Source: Climacium dendroides
Taxonomy: Eukaryota > Streptophyta > Bryopsida > Hypnales > Climaciaceae
Assembly (NCBI GenBank): GCA_950106755.1
Contig: OX467085.1
Span: forward strand, 1 to 64,000
Length of the DNA: 64,000 nucleotides
Direction: 5' to 3'
Shown here one piece after another: positions 54,101 to 64,000 of this stretch. Under the pieces are notes generated by a model, which was given only the letters and a program-made list of their open reading frames with translations, did no database searches and had not been told where the DNA came from. Made by a program: the position numbers and the translations under genes. How positions within the stretch are numbered: position 1 is the first letter of the stretch; every line of letters starts with the position of its first letter.

Positions 54101-54858
54101 CACAAGTTGCAAACCTTTGAAATAATTAGGATTCATGGAAAAATAAAGGTTAAGAGAACCCTATTGCTTCCCCACACTTTTTCAAGTGAAATGGGTGTAA
54201 AAAAAAGACACTCTCAAAATCATGCTATATTTAATGGAAACCAAACCAATACATTATATCGTTTTGACGTGGAAGCATGTCCGAAAACATAACACACAAG
54301 TTGCAAACCTTTGAAATAATTAGGATTCATGGAAAAATGAAGTTTAAGAGAACCCTATTGCTTCCCCACACTTTTTCAAGTGAAATGGGTGTAAAAAAAA
54401 GACACTCTCAAAATCATGCTATATTTAATGGAAACCAAACCAATACATTATATCGTTTGGACGTGGAAGCATGTCCGAAAACATAACACACAAGTTGCAA
54501 ACCTTTGAAATAATTAGGATTCATGGAAAAATAAAGTTTAAGAGAACCCTATTGCTTCCCCACACTTTTTCAAGTGAAATGGGTTTAAAAAAAAGACACT
54601 CTCAAAATCATGCTATATTTCATCGAAACCAAACCAATACATTATATCGTTTTGTCGTAGAAGCATGTCCGAAAACATAACAGACAAGTTGCAAACCTTT
54701 GAAATAATTAGGATTCATGGAAAAATGAAGGTTAAGAGAACCCTATTGCTTCCCCACACTTTTTCAAGTGAAATGGATTTAAAAAAAAGACACTCTCAAA
54801 ATCATGCTATATTTCATCGAAACCAAACCAATACATTATATCGTTTTGACGTGGAAGC
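51173..54858 (+). repeat. Thirteen-monomer duplication (2522 bp)
   Basis: Monomers 51173, 51367, 51561, 51755, 51949 and 52143 correspond in order to 53695, 53889, 54083, 54277, 54471 and 54665, all 2522 bp apart. Key markers are T115G at 51173, 51561 and 51755, T183G combined with T115G at 51755 and 54277 only, and G113A at 52143 and 54665. Some 3' alleles differ between the copies (for example CATCG against AATGG). Confidence 0.86.
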
Positions 54859-57768
54859 ATGTCCGAAAACATAACACACAAGTTGCAAACCTTTGAAATA
54901 ATTAGGATTCATGGAAAAATGAAGGTTAAGAGAACCCTATTGCTTCCCCACACTTTTTCAAGTGAAATGGGTTTAAAAAAAAGACACTCTCAAAATCATG
55001 CTATATTTAATGGAAACCAAACCAATACATTATATCGTTTTGACGTGGAAGCATGTCCGAAAACATAACACACAAATTGCAAACCTTTGAAATAATTAGG
55101 ATTCATGGAAAAATGAAGGTTAAGAGAACCCTCTTGCTTCCCCACACTTTTTCAAGTGAAATGGGTTTAAAAAAAAGACACTCTCAAAATCATGCTATAT
55201 TTCATCGAAACCAAACCAATACATTCTATCGTTTTGACGTGGAAGCATGTCCGAAAACATAACACACAAGTTGCAAACCTTTGAAATAATTAGGATTCAT
55301 GGAAAAATGAAGGTTAAGAGAACCCTATTGCTTCCTCACACTTTTTCAACTGAAATGGGTTTAAAAAAAAGACACTCTCAAAATCATGCTATATTTCATC
55401 GAAACCAAACCAATACATTATATCGTTTTGACGTGGAAGCATGTTCGAAAACATAACAGACAAGTTGCAAACCTTTGAAATAATTAGGATTCATGGAAAA
55501 ATGAAGTTTAAGAGAACCCTATTGCTTCCCCACACTTTTTCAAGTGAAATGGGTTTAAAAAAAAGACACTCTCAAAATCATGCTATATTTAATGGAAACC
55601 AAACCAATACATTATATCGTTTTGTCGTGGAAGCATGTCCGAAAACATAACACACAAATTGCAAACCTTTGAAATAATTAGGATTCATGGAAAAATGAAG
55701 TTTAAGAGAACCCTATTGCTTCCCCACACTTTTTCAAGTGAAATGGGTTTAAAAAAAAGACACTCTAAAAATCATCCTATATTTAATGGAAACCAAACCA
55801 ATACATTATATCGTTTTGACGTGGAAGCATGTCCGAAAACATAACACACAAATTGCAAACCTTTGAAATAATTAGGATTCATGGAAAAATGAAGGTTAAG
55901 AGAACCCTATTGCTTCCCCACACTTTTTCAAGTGAAATGGGTTTAAAAAAAAGACACTCTCAAAATCATGCTATATTTAATGGAAACCAAACCAATACAT
56001 TATATTGTTTTGACGTGGAGGGATGTCCGAAAACATAACACACAAGTTGCAAACCTTTGAAATAATTAGGATTCATGGAAAAATGAAGTTTAAGAGAACC
56101 CTATTGCTTCCCTACACTTTTTCAAGTGAAATGGGTTTAAAAAAAAGACACTCTCAAAATCATGCTATATTTAATGGAAACCAAACCAATACATTATATC
56201 GTTTTGACGTGGAAGCATGTCCGAAAACATAACACACAAGTTGCAAACCTTTGAAATAATTAGGATTCATGGAAAAATGAAGTTTAAGAGAACCCTCTTG
56301 CTTCCCCACACTTTTTCAAGTGAAATGGGTGTAAAAAAAAGACACTCTAAAAATCATCCTATATTTAATGGAAACCAAACCAATACATTATATCGTTTTG
56401 ACGTGGAAGCATGTCCAAAAACATAACACACAAGTTGCAATCATTTGAAATAATTAGGATTCATGGAAAAATGAAGTTTAAGAAAACCCTATTGCTTCCC
56501 CACACTTTTTCAAGTGAAATGGGTTTAAAAAAAAGACACTCTAAAAATCATCCTATATTTAATGGAAACCAAACCAATACATTATATCGTTTGGACGTGG
56601 AAGCATGTCCGAAAACATAACACACAAATTGCAAACCTTTGAAATAATTAGGATTCATGGAAAAATGAAGTTTAAGAGAACCCTATTGCTTCCCCACACT
56701 TTTTCAAGTGAAATGGGTTTAAAAAAAAGACACTCTCAAAATCATACTATATTTAATGGAAACCAAACCAATACATTATATCGTTTTGACGTGGAGGGAT
56801 GTCCGAAAACATAACACACAAGTTGCAAACCTTTGAAATAATTAGGATTCATGGAAAAATGAAGGTTAAGAGAACCCTATTGCTTCCCTACACTTTTTCA
56901 AGTGAAATGGGTTTAAAAAAAAGACACTCTCAAAATCATGCTATATTTAATGGAAACCAAACCAATACATTATATCGTTTTGACGTGGAAGCATGTCCGA
57001 AAACATAACACACAAGTTGCAAACCTTTGAAATAATTAGGATTCATGGAAAAATGAAGGTTAAGAGAACCCTATTGCTTCCCCACACTTTTTCAAGTGAA
57101 ATGGGTTTGAAAAAAAGACACTCTCAAAATCATGCTATATTTCATCGAAACCAAACCAATACATTATATCGTTTTGACGTGGAGGGATGTCCGAAAACAT
57201 AACACACAAGTTGCAAACCTTTGAAATAATTAGGATTCATGGAAAAATGAAGTTTAAGAGAACCCTATTGCTTCCCCACACTTTTTCAAGTGAAATGGGT
57301 TTAAAAAAAAGACACTCTCAAAATCATGCTATATTTCATCGAAACCAAACCAATACATTATATCGTTTTGACGTGGAGGGATGTCCGAAAACATAACACA
57401 CAAATTGCAAACCTTTGAAATAATTAGGATTCATGGAAAAATGAAGGTTAAGAGAACCCTATTGCTTCCCCACACTTTTTCAAGTGAAATGGGTTTGAAA
57501 AAAAGACACTCTCAAAATCATGCTATATTTCATCGACACCAAACCAATACATTATATCGTTTTGACGTGGAGGGATGTCCGAAAACATAACACACAAATT
57601 GCAAACCTTTGAAATAATTAGGATTCATGGAAAAATGAAGGTTAAGAGAACCCTATTGCTTCCCCACACTTTTTCAAGTGAAATGGGTTTAAAAAAAAGA
57701 CACTCTCAAAATCATGCTATATTTAATGGAAACCAAACCAATACATTATATCGTTTTGACGTGGAGGG
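54859..57768 (+). repeat. Mixed-variant block without a clear period
   Basis: These 15 monomers combine T67G, C91T, A192G/C194G and C5T. Singletons include ACATTCTATCG (55053), TATATTGTTTTG (55829), CATACTAT (56605) and CGACACC (57381). Monomers 55247 and 55441 (CTCACACT with a following ATGTTCG) foreshadow the 7-monomer unit that starts at 57769. Confidence 0.8.
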
Positions 57769-60484
57769 ATGTCCGAAAACATAACACACAAGTTGCAAAC
57801 CTTTGAAATAATTAGGATTCATGGAAAAATGAAGGTTAAGAGAACCCTATTGCTTCCTCACACTTTTTCAAGTGAAATGGGTTTAAAAAAAAGACACTCT
57901 CAAAATCATGCTATATTTCATCGAAACCAAACCAATACATTATATCGTTTTGACGTGGAAGCATGTTCGAAAACATAACAGACAAGTTGCAAACCTTTGA
58001 AATAATTAGGATTCATGGAAAAATAAAGGTTAAGAGAACCCTATTGCTTCCCCACACTTTTTCAAGTGAAATGGGTTTAAAAAAAAGACACTCTCAAAAT
58101 CATGCTATATTTAATGGAAACCAAACCAATACATTATATCGTTTTGTCGTGGAAGCATGTCCGAAAACATAACAGACAAGTTGCAAACCTTTGAAATAAT
58201 TAGGATTCATGGAAAAATGAAGGTTAAGAGAACCCTCTTGCTTCCCCACACTTTTTCAAGTGAAATGGGTTTAAAAAAAAGACACTCTCAAAATCATGCT
58301 ATATTTAATGGAAACCAAACCAATACATTATATCGTTTTGTCGTGGAAGCATGTCCGAAAACATAACACACAAATTGCAAACCTTTGAAATAATTAGGAT
58401 TCATGGAAAAATAAAGTTTAAGAGAACCCTATTGCTTCCCCACACTTTTTCAAGTGAAATGGGTTTAAAAAAAAGACACTCTCAAAATCATGCTATATTT
58501 AATGGAAACCAAACCAATATATTATATCGTTTTGTCGTGGAAGCATGTCCGAAAACATAACACACAAATTGCAAACCTTTGAAATAATTAGGATTCATGG
58601 AAAAATGAAGGTTAAGAGAACCCTATTGCTTCCCCACACTTTTTCAAGTGAAATGGGTTTAAAAAAAAGACACTCTCAAAATCATGCTATATTTAATGCA
58701 AACCAAACCAATACATTATATCGTTTTGACGTGGAAGCATGTCCAAAAACATAACACACAAGTTGCAAACCTTTGAAATAATTAGGATTCATGGAAAAAT
58801 AAAGTTTAAGAGAACCCTATTGCTTCCCCACACTTTTTCAAGTGAAATGGGTTTAAAAAAAAGACACTCTCAAAATCATGCTATATTTAATGGAAACCAA
58901 ACCAATACATTATATCGTTTTGTCGTGGAAGCATGTCCGAAAACATAACACACAAATTGCAAACCTTTGAAATAATTAGGATTCATGGAAAAATGAAGGT
59001 TAAGAGAACCCTATTGCTTCCCCACACTTTTTCAAGTGAAATGGGTTTAAAAAAAAGACACTCTCAAAATCATGCTATATTTAATGGAAACCAAACCAAT
59101 ACATTATATCGTTTTGACGTGGAGGGATGTCCGAAAACATAACACACAAGATGCAAACCTTTGAAATAATTAGGATTCATGGAAAAATGAAGGTTAAGAG
59201 AACCCTATTGCTTCCTCACACTTTTTCAAGTGAAATGGGTTTAAAAAAAAGACACTCTCAAAATCATGCTATATTTCATCGAAACCAAACCAATACATTA
59301 TATCGTTTTGACGTGGAAGCATGTTCGAAAACATAACAGACAAGTTGCAAACCTTTGAAATAATTAGGATTCATGGAAAAATAAAGGTTAAGAGAACCCT
59401 ATTGCTTCCCCACACTTTTTCAAGTGAAATGGGTTTAAAAAAAAGACACTCTCAAAATCATGCTATATTTCATCGAAACCAAACCAATACATTATATCGT
59501 TTTGTCGTGGAAGCATGTCCGAAAACATAACAGACAAGTTGCAAACCTTTGAAATAATTAGGATTCATGGAAAAATGAAGGTTAAGAGAACCCTCTTGCT
59601 TCCCCACACTTTTTCAAGTGAAATGGGTTTAAAAAAAAGACACTCTCAAAATCATGCTATATTTAATGGAAACCAAACCAATACATTATATCGTTTTGTC
59701 GTGGAAGCATGTCCGAAAACATAACACACAAATTGCAAACCTTTGAAATAATTAGGATTCATGGAAAAATAAAGTTTAAGAGAACCCTATTGCTTCCCCA
59801 CACTTTTTCAAGTGAAATGGGTTTAAAAAAAAGACACTCTCAAAATCATGCTATATTTAATGGAAACCAAACCAATATATTATATCGTTTTGTCGTGGAA
59901 GCATGTCCGAAAACATAACACACAAATTGCAAACCTTTGAAATAATTAGGATTCATGGAAAAATGAAGGTTAAGAGAACCCTATTGCTTCCCCACACTTT
60001 TTCAAGTGAAATGGGTTTAAAAAAAAGACACTCTCAAAATCATGCTATATTTAATGCAAACCAAACCAATACATTATATCGTTTTGACGTGGAAGCATGT
60101 CCAAAAACATAACACACAAGTTGCAAACCTTTGAAATAATTAGGATTCATGGAAAAATAAAGTTTAAGAGAACCCTATTGCTTCCCCACACTTTTTCAAG
60201 TGAAATGGGTTTAAAAAAAAGACACTCTCAAAATCATGCTATATTTAATGGAAACCAAACCAATACATTATATCGTTTTGTCGTGGAAGCATGTCCGAAA
60301 ACATAACACACAAATTGCAAACCTTTGAAATAATTAGGATTCATGGAAAAATGAAGGTTAAGAGAACCCTATTGCTTCCCCACACTTTTTCAAGTGAAAT
60401 GGGTTTAAAAAAAAGACACTCTCAAAATCATGCTATATTTAATGGAAACCAAACCAATACATTATATCGTTTTGACGTAGAGGG
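57769..60484 (+). repeat. Seven-monomer unit (1358 bp), two copies
   Basis: Each copy runs: TTCCTCACAC; ATGTTCG with C19G; A81C with GTCGTGG; AATATATTA; AATGCAAACC (G155C); ATGTCCAAAA (G7A); A192G/C194G. The copies start at 57769 and 59127 and match unit for unit. Small differences: 59127 has AAGATGCAAAC, 59321 has CATCG where 57963 has AATGG, and 60291 ends GTAGAGGG. Confidence 0.92.
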
Positions 60485-60678
60485 ATGTCCGAAAACATAA
60501 CACACAAGTTGCAAACCTTTGAAATAATTAGGATTCATGGAAAAATGAAGTTTAAGAGAACCCTATTGCTTCCCTACACTTTTTCAAGTGAAATGGGTTT
60601 AAAAAAAAGACACTCTCAAAATCATGCTATATTTAATGGAAACCAAACCAATACATTATATCGTTTTGACGTGGAAGC

Positions 60679-61260
60679 ATGTCCGAAAACATAACACACA
60701 AGTTGCAAACCTTTGAAATAATTAGGATTCATGGAAAAATGAAGTTTAAGAGAACCCTCTTGCTTCCCCACACTTTTTCAAGTGAAATGGGTGTAAAAAA
60801 AAGACACTCTAAAAATCATCCTATATTTAATGGAAACCAAACCAATACATTATATCGTTTTGACGTGGAAGCATGTCCGAAAACATAACACACAAGTTGC
60901 AAACCTTTGAAATAATTAGGATTCATGGAAAAATGAAGTTTAAGAGAACCCTCTTGCTTCCCCACACTTTTTCAAGTGAAATGGGTGTAAAAAAAAGACA
61001 CTCTAAAAATCATCCTATATTTAATGGAAACCAAACCAATACATTATATCGTTTTGACGTGGAAGCATGTCCGAAAACATAACACACAAGTTGCAAACCT
61101 TTGAAATAATTAGGATTCATGGAAAAATGAAGTTTAAGAGAACCCTCTTGCTTCCCCACACTTTTTCAAGTGAAATGGGTGTAAAAAAAAGACACTCTAA
61201 AAATCATCCTATATTTAATGGAAACCAAACCAATACATTATATCGTTTTGACGTGGAAGC
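60679..61260 (+). repeat. Single monomer in three apparently identical copies
   Basis: Units 60679, 60873 and 61067 read the same throughout: A81C, T115G, CTCTAAAAATC, CATCCTAT and AATGG. A related run at 56023-56604 has one such unit between the same neighbours (C91T before, GCAATCATTTG after), so this is a local one-to-three expansion. Confidence 0.9.
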
Positions 61261-63200
61261 ATGTCCGAAAACATAACACACAAGTTGCAATCATTTGAAA
61301 TAATTAGGATTCATGGAAAAATGAAGTTTAAGAAAACCCTATTGCTTCCCCACACTTTTTCAAGTGAAATGGGTTTAAAAAAACGACACTCTAAAAATCA
61401 TCCTATATTTAGTGGAAACCAAACCAATACATTATATCGTTTTGACGTGGAAGCATGTCCGAAAATATAACACACAAGTTGCAAACCTTTGAAATAATCA
61501 GGATTCATGGAAAAATGAAGGTTAAGAGAACCCTCTTGCTTCCCCACACTTTTTCAAGTGAAATGGGTTTAAAAAAAAGACACTCTCAAAATCATGCTAT
61601 ATTTAATGGAAACCGAACCAATACATTATATCGTTTTGTCGTGCAAGCATGTCCGAAAACATAACACACAAATTGCAAACCTTTGAAATAATTAGGATTC
61701 ATGGAAAAATGAAGGTTAAGAGAACCCTATTGCTTCCCCACACTTTTTCAAGTGAAATGGGTTTAAAAAAAAGACACTCTCAAAATCATGCTATATTTCA
61801 TCGAAACCAAACCAATACATTATATCGTTTTGACGTGGAAGCATGTCCGAAAACATAACACACAAGTTGCAAACCTTTGAAATAATTAGGATTCATGGAA
61901 AAATGAAGTTTAAGAGAACCCTATTGCTTCCCCACACTTTTTCAAGTGAAATGGGTTTAAAAAAAAGACACTCTCAAAATCATGCTATATTTAATGGAAA
62001 CCAAACCAATACATTATATCGTTTTGACGTGGAGGGATGTCCGAAAACATAACACACAAGTTGCAAACCTTTGAAATAATTAGGATTCATGGAAAAATGA
62101 AGTTTAAGAGAACCCTATTGCTTCCCTACACTTTTTCAAGTGAAATGGGTTTAAAAAAAAGACACTCTCAAAATCATGCTATATTTAATGGAAACCAAAC
62201 CAATAGATTATATCGTTTTGACGTGGACGGATGTCCGAAAACATAACAAACAAGTTGCAAACCTTTGAAATAATTAGGATTCATGGAAAAATAAAGTTTA
62301 AGAGAACCCTATTGCTTCCCCACACTTTTTCAAGTGAAATGGGTTTAAAAAAAAGACACTCTCAAAATCATGCTATATTTAATGCAAACCAAACCAATAC
62401 ATTATATCGTTTTGACGTGGAAGCATGTCCGAAAACATAACACAGAAGTTGCAAACCTTTGAAATAATTAGGATTCATGGAAAAATAAAGTTTAAGAGAA
62501 CCCTATTGCTTCCCCACACTTTTTCAAGTGAAATGGGTTTAAAAAAAAGACACTCTCAAAATCATGCTATATTTAATGCAAACCAAACCAATACATTATA
62601 TCGTTTTGACGTGGAAGCATGTCCGAAAACATAACACACAAGTTGCAAACCTTTGAAATAATTAGGATTCATGGAAAAATAAAGTTTAAGAGAACCCTAT
62701 TGCTTCCCCACACTTTTTCAAGTGAAATGGGTTTAAAAAAAAGACACTCTCAAAATCATGCTATATTTAATGGAAACCAAACCAATACATTATATCGTTT
62801 TGTCGTGGAAGCATGTCCGAAAACATAACACACAAATTGCAAACCTTTGAAATAATTAGGATTCATGGAAAAATGAAGTTTAAGAGAACCCTATTGCTTC
62901 CCCACACTTTTTCAAGTGAAATGGGTTTAAAAAAAAGACACTCTCAAAATCATGCTATATTTAATGGAAACCAAACCAATACATTATATCGTTTTGACGT
63001 GGAAGCATGTCCGAAAACATAACACACAAGTTGCAAACCTTTGAAATAATTAGGATTCATGGAAAAATAAAGTTTAAGAGAACCCTATTGCTTCCCCACA
63101 CTTTTTCAAGTGAAATGGGTTTAAAAAAAAGACACTCTCAAAATCATGCTATATTTAATGGAAACCAAACCAATACATTATATCGTTTTGATGTGGAGGG
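61261..63200 (+). repeat. Mixed-variant block near the right edge
   Basis: These ten monomers include GCAATCATTTG with AGTGG and AAACGACAC (61261), AATAATCAGG with AACCGAACC (61455), GTGGACGG (62037) and two consecutive G63A/G155C units (62231, 62425). Diversity per monomer is higher than in the left half. Confidence 0.82.
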
Positions 63201-63976
63201 ATGTCCGAAAACATAACACACAAGTTGCAAACCTTTGAAATAATTAGGATTCATGGAAAAATGAAGGTTAAGAGAACCCTCTTGCTTCCCCACACTTTTT
63301 CAAGTGAAATGGGTTTAAAAAAAAGACACTCTCAAAATCATGCTATATTTAATGGAAACCAAAACAATACATTATATCGTTTTGTCGTGGAAGCATGTCC
63401 GAAAACATAACATACAAGTTGCAAACCTTTGAAATAATTAGGATTCATGGAAAAATAAAGTTTAAGAGAACCCTATTGCTTCCCCACACTTTTTCAAGTG
63501 AAATGGGTTTAAAAAAAAGACACTCTCAAAATCATCCTATATTTAATGGAAACCAAACCAATACATTATATCGTTTTGATGTGGAGGGATGTCCGAAAAC
63601 ATAACACACAAGTTGCAAACCTTTGAAATAATTAGGATTCATGGAAAAATGAAGGTTAAGAGAACCCTCTTGCTTCCCCACACTTTTTCAAGTGAAATGG
63701 GTTTAAAAAAAAGACACTCTCAAAATCATGCTATATTTAATGGAAACCAAAACAATACATTATATCGTTTTGTCGTGGAAGCATGTCCGAAAACATAACA
63801 TACAAGTTGCAAACCTTTGAAATAATTAGGATTCATGGAAAAATAAAGTTTAAGAGAACCCTATTGCTTCCCCACACTTTTCCAAGTGAAATGGGTTTAA
63901 AAAAAAGACACTCTCAAAATCATCCTATATTTAATGGAAACCAAACCAATACATTATATCGTTTTGATGTGGAGGG
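63201..63976 (+). repeat. Two-monomer unit (388 bp), two copies
   Basis: Unit 1 has T67G, A81C, CAAAACAATAC and GTCGTGG. Unit 2 has CATACAAG, G63A, CATCCTAT and GATGTGGAGGG. The pair 63201-63588 repeats at 63589-63976 with one visible difference (CACTTTTCCAAG in the last monomer). Confidence 0.92.
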
Positions 63977-64000
63977 ATGTCCGAAAACATAACACACAAG
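63977..64000 (+). repeat. Partial monomer at the right edge
   Basis: The first 24 bases of the next unit (ATGTCCGAAAAC onward) match the consensus. The array continues beyond the window. Confidence 0.97.

Larger units (their letters stand above)
1..64000 (+). repeat. Satellite DNA array, 194-bp monomer, head to tail
   Basis: The same roughly 194-bp unit runs from the first to the last base with no change of orientation and no foreign insertion. From the first full unit (125) to the start of the last partial one (63977) there are 63,852 bp, which is 329 units: 303 of 194 bp and 26 of 195 bp. Variation is mostly single-base substitutions that recur at fixed positions, plus one strongly divergent type (B). 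Arrays of this size, purity and near-nucleosomal unit length are typical of centromeric or heterochromatic satellites in plants and animals. Placement at a centromere is inference. I do not recognise the family. No gene is supported anywhere in the window. Confidence 0.98.

Noticed and set aside
125..63992. Hundreds of tandem small protein-coding genes of 69 codons
   Set aside because: The frame overlaps its neighbour by 16 bases in each 194-bp unit and has no recognisable protein features. It is broken in about 41 units, and stop and frameshift alleles are amplified as readily as others. It follows from a homogenised satellite that happens to be open in one frame.
1..64000. CRISPR array
   Set aside because: There is no alternation of a short constant repeat with unique spacers. 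The whole 194-bp unit repeats, and no cas genes are present.
1..64000. CENP-B box
   Set aside because: The pattern TTCG-N4-A-NN-CGGG does not fit any monomer. TTCG arises in a few variants (ATGTTCGAAAAC) but the rest of the box is absent.
1..64000. Known named satellite family or species assignment
   Set aside because: I do not recognise the 194-bp sequence and cannot run a database search. A BLAST of one monomer against satellite and genome databases would decide it.
1..64000. Assembly artefact repeating one sequence
   Set aside because: Mosaic markers, distinct HOR zones and private changes throughout argue for real sequence, though local copy numbers (for example the identical triplet at 60679-61260) could still be misassembled.
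1..64000. tRNA, rRNA or other structured RNA genes
   Set aside because: No conserved tRNA box A/B arrangement, rRNA motif or plausible promoter was seen on either strand. The monomer is AT-rich without long stems.

Overview
The whole 64 kb window is one uninterrupted tandem array of a satellite DNA. The basic unit is 194 bp, and every copy lies in the same orientation. I set the unit's first base at the ATG of the recurring motif ATGTCCG; this phase is a convention, not a gene start. With that phase the window holds a 124-bp partial unit (1-124), 329 complete units (125-63976) and a 24-bp partial unit (63977-64000). The unit lengths add up exactly: 303 units of 194 bp and 26 of 195 bp. By hand count the consensus is about 33.5% GC, with strand skew (A 76, T 53, C 37, G 28). 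I see no gene, RNA gene, transposon, CRISPR array, origin or non-satellite sequence. Every stretch longer than 300 bases is satellite.

Such a long, pure, near-nucleosome-length array points to a multicellular eukaryote (plant or animal) and to centromeric or other constitutive heterochromatin. I do not recognise the monomer family and cannot name the species. No CENP-B box is visible.

Layout. At 125-3617 there are 18 almost identical monomers. From about 3424 to 14485 lies a higher-order repeat (HOR) whose successive periods are 15, 14 and 13 monomers. From 14486 to about 20122 a 5-monomer HOR (some units of 4) is built around a divergent monomer type B, which occurs 16 times between 4782 and 23422. 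At 20317-24004 there are mixed variants, including a B/A hybrid monomer. At 24587-28078 there is a 9-monomer unit twice. From about 28079 to 38748 there is an HOR with periods of 15, 10, 11 and 14 monomers. At 39138-40303 there is a 3-monomer unit twice. At 41080-45158 there is a 12-monomer unit and its 9-monomer derivative. At 46129-47874 there is a 3-monomer unit three times. At 51173-54858 there is a 13-monomer duplication, at 57769-60484 a 7-monomer unit twice, at 60679-61260 one monomer three times, and at 63201-63976 a 2-monomer unit twice.

Variant alleles are layered along the array. The left end is homogeneous, and new alleles first appear progressively rightward. This suggests that the most recently homogenised part lies at or beyond the left edge. 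Most monomers contain a 69-codon open frame (about 288 of 329). I judge it a by-product of homogenisation, because stops, frameshifts and amino-acid-changing variants are freely amplified. The window's interest lies in how it evolves: conversion tracts, unequal exchange, a secondary indel that restores the 194-bp length, and a CpG-free 146-bp segment in each monomer.
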